The notes under the pieces: generated by a model
Seen by the model: the letters and a program-made list of their open reading frames with translations, nothing else
Databases searched by the model: none
Told to the model about the DNA's origin: nothing
NCBI RefSeq assembly: GCF_003014755.1
Contig: NZ_PYAW01000001.1
Location: 682,001-746,000 of the forward strand
Direction: 5' to 3'
Source: Chitinophaga niastensis
GTDB taxonomy: Bacteria > Bacteroidota > Bacteroidia > Chitinophagales > Chitinophagaceae
Length of the DNA: 64,000 nt
Position numbers and translations under genes: made by a program
Shown here: piece after piece, positions 45,013 through 53,855 of the stretch
How the letters are laid out: the number at the start of each line of letters is the position of its first letter
How positions within the stretch are numbered: position 1 is the stretch's first letter

Positions 45013-46881
45013 TTATCTGCCCATGTACACCATTAGTATTTGCACATCGCTTGGATTAACTCCGCTTATTCGACTTGCTTGTCCTAAAGTATGCGGACGA
45101 ATCTTATTGAATTTTTGTCTTGCTTCATTTGATAAGGAAACTAACTTCGAATAATCGAAACTATCCGGAATAACCAGGTCTTCCAATTGGCTCATTTTTT
45201 TCACCAGTTCATTTTCCTTTTCAATATATACGTCGTACTTAATCTGAATTTCTGCTTGTTCCAACATGGCTGTATCGAAGCCCGAAAGTGCCTGTCCTAT
45301 TTTTTCCACGTGTTCTTTCATGGCAAAAATATCCAATCCGGGGCGAAGAAGGATTTGATGCGCCTTTTGTTTTTGGGTTAATGGTGCTGAAGATTTGGCT
45401 TCCAATAGTGCGCTGATCTCTTCCGGTTCTACAGATAATTCTTTTAGAATACGCTTTATCTGTGCTACTCCTTCTTTTTTCGCCTGTACTTTCTGCATTC
45501 TTTCTGCAGAGGCCAGTCCCAGGTTATAGCTTCTTTCTGTTAAACGGAGATCCGCATTATCCTGTCTTAGCAGTGTTCTGAACTCTGCTCTGGAGGTAAA
45601 CATACGGTAAGGCTCTTCCGTGCCTTTATTAATGAGGTCATCTATCAGTACACCAATGTATGCTTCACTCCTTTTTAATACAAATGGCGCCTCTTCCTTA
45701 GCCTTGAGGTGTGCATTAATACCCGCCATCAAACCCTGGCAGGCAGCTTCCTCGTAACCTGTGGTGCCATTTATTTGTCCTGCAAAGAAAAGGTTCTGTA
45801 CATGCTTGGTTTCCAGTGAAAACTGCAGCTGTGTAGGTGGAAAGAAATCGTATTCAATCGCATAACCAGGTCTGAACATACGGCAATTTTCAAATCCTGG
45901 TACCAGGCGAAGGGCTTTCATCTGTACATCTTCCGGCAGAGAAGTGGAGAATCCATTAACGTAGATTTCAACAGTATCCCAGCCTTCCGGTTCTACAAAC
46001 AGTTGGTGACGTTCTCTTTCTGCAAAGCGGTTTATCTTATCCTCAATGCTTGGGCAGTAACGTGGCCCAGTACCCTGGATACGTCCCTGAAACATAGGAG
46101 ATCTATCGAAGCCGGTGCGTAACATTTCATGTACGGCATCGCTGGTATAAGTAATCCAGCAACTTCTTTGTTGGGCTGGTTTAATTCTTTCAATATCAAG
46201 GTAAGAGAATCCTACTATTTCCTCATCTCCCTTCTGTTCCTCCATTTTGGAGTAGTCCAAACTACGTCCATCGATGCGAGGAGGAGTACCTGTTTTTAAG
46301 CGATCGCTTTCAAAACCAAGGGAAACAAGTTGCTCCGTAATGCCTGTTGCTGCTTTTTCAGCCACTCTTCCGCCACCAAATTGTTTATCTCCAATATGTA
46401 TTACCCCATTAAGGAAGGTGCCGTTTGTAAGCACTACTGACTTCGCCTGAATTTCATGCCCAAGCCCTGTAACTACTCCATGGCAACGGCCGTCTTTCAC
46501 CAATAGGCCCTTTACCATATCCTGGTAAAAGTCCACATTGGGAGTTTTTTCCAATGCTTCACGCCATTTTGCAGCGAAAAGCATGCGGTCGTTTTGTGTA
46601 CGGGGGCTCCACATAGCGGGCCCTTTAGAACGGTTCAGCATGCGGAACTGGATCATGGATTGATCCGTTACTATTCCTGAATACCCTCCCAGGGCATCTA
46701 TTTCTCTTACAATTTGTCCTTTTGCAATACCACCCATAGCTGGGTTACAGCTCATTTGGGCAATGGTTTGCATATTCATGGTCACCAATAATACCTTGGA
46801 GCCCATATTGGCAGCAGCAGCAGCAGCTTCACAACCGGCATGGCCTGCGCCTACAACAATTATATCGTATGATGGAAACAT
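45013..46881 (-). CDS. mnmG: tRNA uridine-5-carboxymethylaminomethyl modification enzyme MnmG (GidA)
   Basis: 622 aa from ATG 46881 (an earlier ATG adds 17 residues and is not conserved-looking). FAD-binding DIIVVGAGHAGCEAA (residues 5-20), CNPAMGGIAKG (about 47), RSKGPAMWSPRTQNDR (about 90), HTLGQASRISGVNPSDVQILM at the C-terminus. With MnmE it modifies U34 of several tRNAs. gidA often lies close to oriC; that fits the parS and DnaA-box clusters nearby. Confidence 0.96.
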   Translation of the reverse strand: MFPSYDIIVVGAGHAGCEAAAAAANMGSKVLLVTMNMQTIAQMSCNPAMGGIAKGQIVREIDALGGYSGIVTDQSMIQFRMLNRSKGPAMWSPRTQNDRMLFAAKWREALEKTPNVDFYQDMVKGLLVKDGRCHGVVTGLGHEIQAKSVVLTNGTFLNGVIHIGDKQFGGGRVAEKAATGITEQLVSLGFESDRLKTGTPPRIDGRSLDYSKMEEQKGDEEIVGFSYLDIERIKPAQQRSCWITYTSDAVHEMLRTGFDRSPMFQGRIQGTGPRYCPSIEDKINRFAERERHQLFVEPEGWDTVEIYVNGFSTSLPEDVQMKALRLVPGFENCRMFRPGYAIEYDFFPPTQLQFSLETKHVQNLFFAGQINGTTGYEEAACQGLMAGINAHLKAKEEAPFVLKRSEAYIGVLIDDLINKGTEEPYRMFTSRAEFRTLLRQDNADLRLTERSYNLGLASAERMQKVQAKKEGVAQIKRILKELSVEPEEISALLEAKSSAPLTQKQKAHQILLRPGLDIFAMKEHVEKIGQALSGFDTAMLEQAEIQIKYDVYIEKENELVKKMSQLEDLVIPDSFDYSKLVSLSNEARQKFNKIRPHTLGQASRISGVNPSDVQILMVYMGR

Positions 46882-46898
46882 AATAAATTTAGAAAGTG

Positions 46899-46906
46899 CA
46901 AAATTA
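46899..46906 (-). promoter_or_regulatory. -7 box of mnmG
   Basis: Minus-strand TAATTTTG, an exact TAnnTTTG match, 18 bases before the mnmG ATG. The first parS site begins 36 bp further upstream. No TTG is seen at the usual distance. Confidence 0.5.
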
Positions 46907-46941
46907 CGTAGAAGAAGGGATATTGTCCTCACAAAGTAGAA

Positions 46942-46957
46942 TGTTCCACGTGAAACA
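46942..46957. other. parS site 1
   Basis: TGTTCCACGTGAAACA, the classical ParB-binding 16-mer with one asymmetric pair. It lies between the mnmG promoter and the other four sites of the 46933-47415 gap. Confidence 0.92.
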
Positions 46958-47050
46958 TTAGTTTCTTCCTAAAAGAGGTCTTTTACAATATTTGAAAGCT
47001 GTTGAATAGATATCTGTTCTTCAAACTTCAAATTCCTTATTCAAGGTAGA

Positions 47051-47066
47051 TGTTCCCAATGAAACA
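47051..47066. other. Degenerate parS-like site
   Basis: TGTTCCCAATGAAACA keeps both outer arms of parS but has lost the central CACGTG (CCAATG instead). Likely a decayed site; weak or no ParB binding expected. Confidence 0.5.
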
Positions 47067-47125
47067 TTTAAATAAACTTATTCTTCCTCCTCATATAATA
47101 TATTCATTGAACCCAGAAAAAGGAA

Positions 47126-47141
47126 TGTTTCACGTGGAACA
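47126..47141. other. parS site 2
   Basis: TGTTTCACGTGGAACA, in an extended palindromic context (GGAATGTTT...AACATTCC). Confidence 0.93.
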
Positions 47142-47295
47142 TTCCTCTAATAAATTCATTTTTTTTAGATCCTATTTTTTGCCTGTTCAGGTAACTTTTT
47201 AATCAAACTAAGATATTCTACCAGGAACATTTATCTCTTATAAATTTAACTACAAGAAAATATTTAACCAGGTACAAATGGCCTTAAACTAAAAA

Positions 47296-47311
47296 TGTTC
47301 CACGTGGAACA
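47296..47311. other. parS site 3
   Basis: TGTTCCACGTGGAACA, a perfect 16-bp palindrome flanked by AAAAA and TTTTT. Confidence 0.93.
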
Positions 47312-47355
47312 TTTTTAAACATTATCATCAGGATCCGGTTGAAAGAAATATGCAA

Positions 47356-47371
47356 TGTTTCACGTGGAACA
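47356..47371. other. parS site 4
   Basis: TGTTTCACGTGGAACA, identical to site 2 and only 44 bp after site 3; 45 bp downstream of it the ybeY gene ends. Confidence 0.93.
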
Positions 47372-47415
47372 TTACAAACCAATACCTCCTCCCGCTAAAA
47401 TCAGATCTTACCTTT

Positions 47416-47835
47416 TCAGAAATACTTTTGCAAATACTCATCTTCCTTGCTCCTCATTAATGCTGCATCTGCTTTACTTTTGTCTTTAAACCCGCATAAA
47501 TGAAGTGCCCCATGAAAAATGACCCTATGCAGCTCCTGGTTTACAGGTACTTTAAATTTTTCTGCATTATCCACTACCCTATCAACGCTAATATATATTT
47601 CTCCTTCTGTTATAGAGGAATCCTCCCCCATTTCAAAGGTTACAATGTCTGTGTACGTATCGTGTTGCAAAAATTGTTTGTTTATTTCCAACAAATAAGT
47701 GTCAGAACAAAATACATAATGCAAACTCTTTAAACCTTGACCTTCCGCTTTAAAAAGATCCGCCAGAAATGCTTTCAGCTTCCTTTTTTCTTTTAAATTA
47801 TCTTTTATCTCGTGTGAGGTGAATTGAATTGCCAT
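47416..47835 (-). CDS. ybeY: Endoribonuclease YbeY (rRNA maturation factor)
   Basis: 139 aa from ATG 47835; an ATG at 47919 would add 28 unlikely residues. The zinc motif is FHGALHLCGFKDKSK (about residue 105-119), with HGxLHLxG. The N-terminal MAIQFTSHEIK is typical of Bacteroidota forms. YbeY acts in 16S 3' end maturation and ribosome quality control. Divergent from feoA. Confidence 0.92.
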   Translation of the reverse strand: MAIQFTSHEIKDNLKEKRKLKAFLADLFKAEGQGLKSLHYVFCSDTYLLEINKQFLQHDTYTDIVTFEMGEDSSITEGEIYISVDRVVDNAEKFKVPVNQELHRVIFHGALHLCGFKDKSKADAALMRSKEDEYLQKYF

Positions 47836-47994
47836 TGATGCTAAAAAATTATGTGGATGTAAAAGTAAAGTGAAATTATGGAATCGATGGCCTTTCTTTT
47901 TTGCATATTGGCTGTACAAGGGTACCTTTGCTTATCATTCATAAGTATTCATCCCAAGTGCCGGAACAAGGTTTAAACAGATTAATAAGTAGAA

Positions 47995-48231
47995 ATGAAA
48001 AAAGGCATTATAAAATTATCCTCCCTGACAACAGGTAAAAGCGCGGTAATTATAGAATTTGAAAAAGATGATCTTCATATTAAGCTGATGGAAATGGGTT
48101 GCGTACCTGGTGAAACAGTGAAAATTGAAAAAATTGCACCTCTGGGAGATCCCATCTCAATTATGGTAGCTGGTTATAATTTATCTCTTAGAAAAACTGA
48201 AGCGGATCATATTTGGGTAGAGGAAATATAA
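47995..48231 (+). CDS. feoA: FeoA-type iron transport accessory protein
   Basis: 78 aa SH3-like protein: KLSSLTTGKSAVIIEFEKDDLHIKLMEMGCVPGETVKIEKIAPLGDPISIMVAGYNLSLRKTEADHIWVEEI. The MGCVPGETV segment and the final SLRKTEA...I are diagnostic. FeoA supports FeoB. Here it is separate from feoB (18.5-20.7 kb) and faces the gene-poor origin region; only gene on the plus strand between 45 and 51 kb. Confidence 0.9.
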   Translation: MKKGIIKLSSLTTGKSAVIIEFEKDDLHIKLMEMGCVPGETVKIEKIAPLGDPISIMVAGYNLSLRKTEADHIWVEEI

Positions 48232-48242
48232 TTTTCCTCTTC

Positions 48243-48294
48243 TTTTTATCAAAAAATAAAAAAAATTAGCTTTTTTACTCTTTTTTGATAAAAA
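48243..48294. repeat. AT-only inverted repeat after feoA
   Basis: TTTTTATCAAAAAA (48243-48256) and TTTTTTGATAAAAA (48281-48294) are perfect reverse complements around a 24-base spacer. It follows the feoA stop by 11 bp and could be its terminator, but the stem is almost pure AT, which is closer to a DNA-unwinding element. Confidence 0.6.
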
Positions 48295-48303
48295 TTTCTC
48301 TTT

Positions 48304-48312
48304 TTATCCACA
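48304..48312 (+). promoter_or_regulatory. Perfect DnaA box
   Basis: TTATCCACA, the consensus DnaA box, in an extremely AT-rich stretch (about 48235-48400). A one-mismatch box (GTATCCACA) follows at 48549-48557. Confidence 0.65.
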
Positions 48313-48575
48313 TTTTTCGCTGATTTCTCTCTCTTTTAGAAAAAAATATAAAGCAAAACAAAAAAAATTGTTTTAAAACCCTCTGTTGTTAACAATTCAA
48401 GCTCAATTTTTCTATTACCAATAGATCCCCTTAGTATTAAGGTTACTCAGACCTTTGAAAATAAAATTTACCGAAAAAATAAATACTCCTTCAACTTCTC
48501 CGCCTCTTCCTGAGTGACTCCTGCTTCGAAAAAACTAAATATCCCAGGGTATCCACAGCAAAAACTAAATATTAA

Positions 48576-49775
48576 ATTCTCAGCTTACTCAATATTGCGT
48601 GAGAATGCATCGTATATGCACACCTCTTCATGGCAGAAATATTTATTCAAATCTCAGCGCCTGATGAGGCGGCTGAGATTTATTCCAATCTCCGGATATC
48701 AAGGTTCAACAATAAAATAAAATCTCACAGTGCTGCTTGTGCGCTGAGATTTACTCGCCCTGCAACACCCATAGGAAAACAAAAAAAATTTCAAATCTCA
48801 GCAGCTAAGGAAGGCGCTGAGATTTTTATTTATGATTATTTCACCTATGGCTACTAATAAAAATCAAATTCCTGATTGTCAAGACGCTTATAGTACGCTG
48901 AGGATCACACCCATAATTTTGTTTCCTGTAAGTATGTAGTCTCCTGTTAAATATCTGATTCTCAGGGCCTTCCTAGTGACGTGACATTCGCGCCGATTTA
49001 TAGAAAACATAGATAGTCAATAAATTTTATAAATATTGAATTCTCATGCCACTAGGAAGGCGCCGAGAATTCAATGAAAATTCATGGTGCTGTGTATCCC
49101 CAATAAGCGCTTCATTCTCAGCCAACTACAAGCGCTACGAGAATGAGATAAAATAAAAAATGCCGGGGTAACCCCAGCGTTAGGAAAAATAATCAATTCT
49201 CATGGTCCTTTTTAAAATCATGCCTATAGCTTCTAAGAATCTTGCTGTTACGCCAAAAACATGTTGATGAAAGGCAATATCAGGAGTCAGTTCATTTGAA
49301 AAAAGGAGATATTAAAGGCAATAAAAAGCACAGCTTCAAAAAAACAAAAGCATTGACAGTGCGATGAAAATTACGCTCCCGGCATAACCCAAGACTTAAA
49401 AAAACATCAAAAGCTCAGCGCCTTTAAAAATTGATGGCTAACAACTGCGTAGTTTAAAAATCAGGACATGGTTGCAGGAAAAATACAAATACAACATCCT
49501 CAGGATATTATCAGTAGCCTGAGAATTCCATAAAAATAAAATTTCTGCGTATACCCAATGAAAGAAAAATAATTTCAATTCTCAGGTCACTAAAAAATAG
49601 TTTCAGTTAGTTTTTAACATAAAAATGATGTGGGAGAAAATACTGCTGCAATATTCCGGGGAAAGATGAAGAAACATATGAAATTTCCGATTCTCAGGCC
49701 ATTCGTAACACGCTGAGAATTAATCGATTCGTATACAAATACGAAGGCCGTGAGAATATTAAATTCTCACGGCCT
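48576..49775. repeat. Degenerate array of about 12 hairpin units, gene-free
   Basis: Imperfect hairpins with arms around ATTCTCAG and CTGAGAAT (or AAATCTCAGC and GCTGAGATTT) start at 48576, 48649, 48720, 48792, 48868 (weak), 48957 (weak), 49035, 49112, 49195 (half), 49497, 49576 (half), 49690 and 49745. Spacing is 71-89 bp for most of these steps. Several hairpins share an upstream block: TGCAACACCCATAGGAAAAC (48761) resembles TGCGTATACCCAATGAAAG (49546), each followed by an A-rich stretch, AATTTCA and the hairpin. Loops of two units share CTAAGGAAGGCGC/CTAGGAAGGCGC. No frame stays open. Between about 49240 and 49490 the pattern fades. Nature unknown. Confidence 0.7.
49745..49775 (-). terminator. 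Perfect hairpin, last array unit and possible nadA terminator
   Basis: AGGCCGTGAGAAT and ATTCTCACGGCCT pair over 13 bp around ATTAA, 70 bp beyond the nadA stop. It is the only perfect stem of the array. A direct T-run is lacking, so termination is possible but not sure. Confidence 0.5.
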
Positions 49776-49844
49776 GGCGTTGTATAAATTGTATCTATTA
49801 TATTAAAAGTAAATTCAAAAAAAACTGAAAATCAAATAGTTATA

Positions 49845-50852
49845 TTATAACCCAGCTGCTTCACTGATTGCTAACATGCGCTCTATTGGCTTTTTAGCGG
49901 CGATTCTCAGGTTTTCTTCCATTGTAATTTCCGGCTGTTCGTATTCCATGCACAAATACAATTTTTCCAGTGTATTCAATTTCATGTGTGGGCAGTCGTT
50001 ACAAGCGCATGCATTATTGGGCGGTGCCGGGATAAAAGTTTTTTCAGGATTTTCTTTTTGCATCTGGTGAAGTATCCCGGTTTCAGTAACCACGATATAT
50101 TCCTGCGCATCATCTTTGTGGCTGAACTTTAGTAATCCTGTTGTGGATCCGATATAATCTGCGATCGCGAGTACTGCAGGTTCACATTCTGGATGTGCAA
50201 TAACTTTAGCTTTTGGATGACGCACTTTCAGTTTGGTAATCTTCTCCAGGGAGAAAATTTCATGCACCATGCAGGCGCCATTCCATAAAACCATGTCTCT
50301 ACCCGTTTTTTTGATCAGATAGGCCCCTAAATTCCGGTCGGGGGCAAATATGATGGGCTGGTTGTGAGGAACGCTTTCGATGATTTTCTCGGCATTGGAG
50401 GACGTACAAATGATATCGCTGAGTGCTTTGATACCCGCCGAACAGTTAATGTAGGAAATCACAATATGGTCCGGATACCTGTCTCTGAACTTCTTAAACA
50501 GCTCTGGTGGCGCACTGTCGGCCAAAGAACACCCTGCTTTAAGATCTGGTAAGAGTACTTTTTTCTGAGGGCTCAGAATTTTTGCTGTTTCTGCCATAAA
50601 ATGCACGCCGGCAAAAACAATCATGTCAGCATCAGTTTTTGCGGCCTGCTGACTAAGTCCCAAACTATCACCGATGTAATCTGCTACATCCTGGATATCT
50701 GGCTCCTGGTAATAGTGCGCCAACACAATGGCGTTTTTTTTCTTTTTCAAATTTTCGATCGCCGCAAACAAATCCAAACTGGGATCCACTGATATATCCA
50801 AAAATCCGTTGTGTTGCAAATTTTTTTTCGCGTCAGCGATTTCCATAATCAT
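49845..50852 (-). CDS. nadA: Quinolinate synthase A
   Basis: 335 aa. The three cluster cysteines are present in [11 protein letters not shown] (about 108), NGACMVHE (about 197) and [11 protein letters not shown] (about 285-292). [23 protein letters not shown] (about 42-64) is the family N-terminal motif. NadA condenses iminoaspartate and dihydroxyacetone phosphate to quinolinate using a [4Fe-4S] cluster. nadB and nadC do not adjoin. It is transcribed away from the candidate oriC to its right. Confidence 0.96.
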   Translation of the reverse strand: MIMEIADAKKNLQHNGFLDISVDPSLDLFAAIENLKKKKNAIVLAHYYQEPDIQDVADYIGDSLGLSQQAAKTDADMIVFAGVHFMAETAKILSPQKKVLLPDLKAGCSLADSAPPELFKKFRDRYPDHIVISYINCSAGIKALSDIICTSSNAEKIIESVPHNQPIIFAPDRNLGAYLIKKTGRDMVLWNGACMVHEIFSLEKITKLKVRHPKAKVIAHPECEPAVLAIADYIGSTTGLLKFSHKDDAQEYIVVTETGILHQMQKENPEKTFIPAPPNNACACNDCPHMKLNTLEKLYLCMEYEQPEITMEENLRIAAKKPIERMLAISEAAGL

Positions 50853-51025
50853 AGCTATATACTTCTTTAAATAATTAAAAGAAAAAGCCCACTACTATTA
50901 GGGCTGTGAATATGTGGAAATTTAATTTCCAGCTCAGATACAAATGTAGTTGTTATTCCTTTTTGCAACACTTTCCACATTAAATTAACATGCTGTTTCC
51001 GCATCAACACTGGGTTTTCTTACTT

Positions 51026-51472
51026 TCATCCACATACGTGGATATCGTTGTTAGTGAAAATCTTTTTCATAAAGGGGGTATTAGGAAAATGTTAAAAGAA
51101 GGCATTTGCTATCCACAAAATCAGGATCCCATTTTTAAGGGTAAATTTAACCACAATAACAAAATTAGTTTTACCTCCGGGGAGGGGCACCTTTTCCCAA
51201 CTTATTTTACGTTTTACAGGGGGTTTTACACATCAATTGTGAATAAAAAACAGTTGGGAATGAAAAATGGTCAAACGGCATGTGTGTGGAAATTAGGTGT
51301 ATTTTATTCACATTTTTATGTGGATTGTGAAAAATGGCTTTTTAACATTTGTGAATAAACCTTTTTGATGCTGACTGAGATAATTTTACGAAATTACCAG
51401 CTGTAGCGAGCATTTTAGAAAAATAAAGCGTTGAAAAAAAAGGAGTTGACAAATTGGCCTTCATGTGGAAAA
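51026..51472. other. Candidate oriC: cluster of DnaA-box-like sites
   Basis: Seven one-mismatch matches to TTATCCACA lie at 51026 (+), 51109 (+), 51147 (+), 51238 (-), 51304 (+), 51350 (-) and 51464 (-), among further two-mismatch sites such as the near-palindrome ATCCACATACGTGGAT at 51028-51043. The 766-bp gap 50853-51618 is AT-rich and has no supported gene. Flanking genes nadA and ppiD diverge from it, and parS sites lie 4 kb to the left. About 0.1-0.3 such matches would be expected by chance in 450 bp. Confidence 0.72.
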
Positions 51473-51618
51473 CCTGTGAATGACATATAGTCCACGAAAG
51501 TGTTATAAACCTATAGAACCCTTTACTGTATTGGGTTTCAGCGGTTAAAATACTCTTTTGCAGTTACAGTTATTTTATTCTATTTTTGCTATCCTTAAAA
51601 ATGTAGACTATATAATAT

Positions 51619-53712
51619 ATGTCAGTAATTCAGAAAATCAGGGACAAGTACGCCGTCATGATCGTTGTAGTGATTTGCCTGGCTATTGTTAGTTTCCTGT
51701 TGCAGGATGCCTTTTTTGGCAAAAGTTCTTTAGCCCGTCGCAATACCAGCGTGGGTAAAGTAAATGGTGAAGAGCTGGATCTGGGAGATTACCAGCGCCG
51801 TATTCAGGATGCCGAAAATGGCGCCCGTCAGCAAATGCCTAATGGCAATATTGATGAACAAACACGTCAATATATCCGTGAACAGGTATGGAACCAGTTT
51901 CTGAATGAACAAATTATGCAAGCCCAGTACAAGAAATTGGGTATTGTAGTAACTGAAGCAGAAGTGGTAGATCAGATTAAAGGTAAAAACCCGAATCCGA
52001 TCGTTGTACAGCAGTTTACCCGCAATGGTGTATTTGACCATGTTGCACTGCAACAAACCATTTCGCAGGCTGGCAGCAATCCACAGATCCGCGCAGCACT
52101 GGAACAACTGGAAAGCTATATTGCGAAATCCCAGGAGCAACAGAAATATGTAACCCTTGTTAAACAAGGTGTATATTATCCTAAATGGCTGGCAAAACAA
52201 CAACAGGAAGATAACAGCCAGACAGCTGCTGTATCTTATGTAAGCGTTCCTTATGCTTCTATTGCTGACTCTACTGTTAAGGTTACAGATGCTGAACTGG
52301 ATCGTTTTATCCAGGATCATAAACAACTGTTTAAAGTAGCAGAATCCCGTAAAGTAGAATATGTATCATTTGATGCTATTGCTTCTGCAAAAGATTCTTC
52401 TGTAGCAATACAACAGATTATTTCTCTGAAGAAAGAACTTGATACGACTAAAGATATTGCAGGTTTTATTAACCGTAATTCAGATATTAAATATTACGAT
52501 GGTTATATTTCCAAGAACGAAGCAAAAGTTCCGCAGAAAGATTCTATCGTGAATTTGCCTGTTGGCGGTGTATTCGGTCCTTATTATGATAATAACCTGA
52601 TCGTATATGCGAAAATGGTGGATCGTAAGAACATGCCGGACAGCGTAAAAGTGCGTCACATCCTGATTGCATCCGGTGCACAGGGCGGCGCGCCAGATGC
52701 AATCGCTAAAAAACGCGCAGATAGCATCGAAGTTGCCGTTAAAGGTGGTGCAGACTTTAAAGAGCTGGTTACCAAATATTCTGATGATCCAGGTAGTAAA
52801 GAAACCGGCGGAGAATATGAGTTAACGCCTTCTACTCAATTTGTGCCTGAATTCAAGAATTTTGCTTTTGATGGTGCAAAAGGTGAGATCAAAGTGGTGA
52901 AAACACAGTTTGGTTACCACGTTATACAGATCATGGATCAGAAAAATATTGGTCCCGCTATTAAAGTAGCTTACCTCGGTAAATCTGTAGAAGCCAGTAA
53001 AGAAACCAACAACACCGCTTACGGTGCTGCCAGCGATTTCGCCGGTAAGAGCCGTACTGTTGCTGCGTTTGAAAAAAACATTCAACAGGATAAGCTGAAT
53101 AAGAGAATCGCTGATAATGTACGTCCTATGGACTTCGTTATCCCAGGAATCGGACAATCCCGCGAACTTGTTCGTTGGGCGTATGAAGCGAAGAAAGGTG
53201 ATGTAAGTAACGTATTTACTTTTGATGATAAATATGTGGTAGCAATATTAACCAGTGTTCGTCAGGAAGGAACTGCCCCGCTGGAAGATGTAAGACCTCA
53301 GGTAGAAGCAGAAGTGAAAAAGCATAAAAAAGCAGAACAGATCATCGCTAAACTACAAACACCTGCTTCTCTGGACGCAGCTGCCAAATCCACTAATCAG
53401 CCGGTACTTAAGGCTGAGGGTGTAACTTTTGCTACTCCTTTTATTGCCTCTATGGGCTTTGAACCTCGCGTAGCCGGAGCTTCTTTCAATAAGAAATGGG
53501 GAACTGCCAATGTATCTGCTCCTGTTGAAGGTAATGCAGGTGTATACGTAATCAAAGTTGATAGTTACCAACCCGCTGCTCAGCCGGCTCAGGATATCGC
53601 TACGCAACAGGCTGCTTACGAACAGGGTATTAAATCCATGCTGGATCAGCAACTGTTTGAAGTACTGAAAAAGAAGAGTGATGTAAAGGATACCCGTGGC
53701 AAATTTTTCTAG
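51619..53712 (+). CDS. Periplasmic peptidyl-prolyl isomerase/chaperone (PpiD/SurA type)
   Basis: 697 aa. An N-terminal membrane anchor (MIVVVICLAIVSFLLQDAFF, residues 13-32) is followed by a SurA_N-like chaperone region (about 40-250). A parvulin domain at about 345-445 reads VKVRHILIASG...KYSDDPGSKETGGEYELTPSTQFVPEFKNFAF...FGYHVIQI. The remainder is helical. PpiD-like proteins help fold outer-membrane and secreted proteins. Starts 147 bp after the last DnaA-like box, reading away from the candidate origin. Confidence 0.9.
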   Translation: MSVIQKIRDKYAVMIVVVICLAIVSFLLQDAFFGKSSLARRNTSVGKVNGEELDLGDYQRRIQDAENGARQQMPNGNIDEQTRQYIREQVWNQFLNEQIMQAQYKKLGIVVTEAEVVDQIKGKNPNPIVVQQFTRNGVFDHVALQQTISQAGSNPQIRAALEQLESYIAKSQEQQKYVTLVKQGVYYPKWLAKQQQEDNSQTAAVSYVSVPYASIADSTVKVTDAELDRFIQDHKQLFKVAESRKVEYVSFDAIASAKDSSVAIQQIISLKKELDTTKDIAGFINRNSDIKYYDGYISKNEAKVPQKDSIVNLPVGGVFGPYYDNNLIVYAKMVDRKNMPDSVKVRHILIASGAQGGAPDAIAKKRADSIEVAVKGGADFKELVTKYSDDPGSKETGGEYELTPSTQFVPEFKNFAFDGAKGEIKVVKTQFGYHVIQIMDQKNIGPAIKVAYLGKSVEASKETNNTAYGAASDFAGKSRTVAAFEKNIQQDKLNKRIADNVRPMDFVIPGIGQSRELVRWAYEAKKGDVSNVFTFDDKYVVAILTSVRQEGTAPLEDVRPQVEAEVKKHKKAEQIIAKLQTPASLDAAAKSTNQPVLKAEGVTFATPFIASMGFEPRVAGASFNKKWGTANVSAPVEGNAGVYVIKVDSYQPAAQPAQDIATQQAAYEQGIKSMLDQQLFEVLKKKSDVKDTRGKFF

Positions 53713-53739
53713 ACCACTACATTTTTTACTGACATAATT

Positions 53740-53767
53740 AAAGGGAAGCAGCAATGCTTCCCTTTTT
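53740..53767 (+). terminator. Terminator of the PpiD-like gene
   Basis: AAAGGGAAGCA and TGCTTCCCTTT make a perfect 11-bp stem with GCAA loop, followed by T-run. Confidence 0.92.
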
Positions 53768-53827
53768 TCATTTTATGGTATTCCCCTACCCGCCGGGAGC
53801 TTATTCATATTCCTTGTTTGATATTCG

Positions 53828-53835
53828 TAAATTTG
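53828..53835 (+). promoter_or_regulatory. -7 box of the DUF2480 gene
   Basis: TAAATTTG, exact TAnnTTTG, 20 bases before the ATG at 53856. The upstream TTG lies only 11 bases away, so the -33 element is uncertain. Confidence 0.5.
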
Positions 53836-53855
53836 TATTCTTAAATAAGGACGAG

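Noticed and set aside
44733..45059. 108-codon frame between sigma factor and mnmG
   Set aside because: It runs through the perfect mnmG terminator and into mnmG on the other strand; Phe/Leu/Lys-rich from AT content.
48514..48857. Two short plus-strand frames within the hairpin array
   Set aside because: Their sequence simply reads through the hairpins; the frame is not kept from unit to unit because spacing varies (71-73 bp, then longer).
48576..49775. CRISPR array
   Set aside because: Units diverge strongly, the palindrome is the conserved part, spacers are partly similar to each other, and no cas gene is in the window.
50990..51358. 122-codon open frame in the nadA-ppiD gap
   Set aside because: No family resemblance, irregular composition, and it lies within the DnaA-box cluster; more likely chance frame in non-coding DNA.
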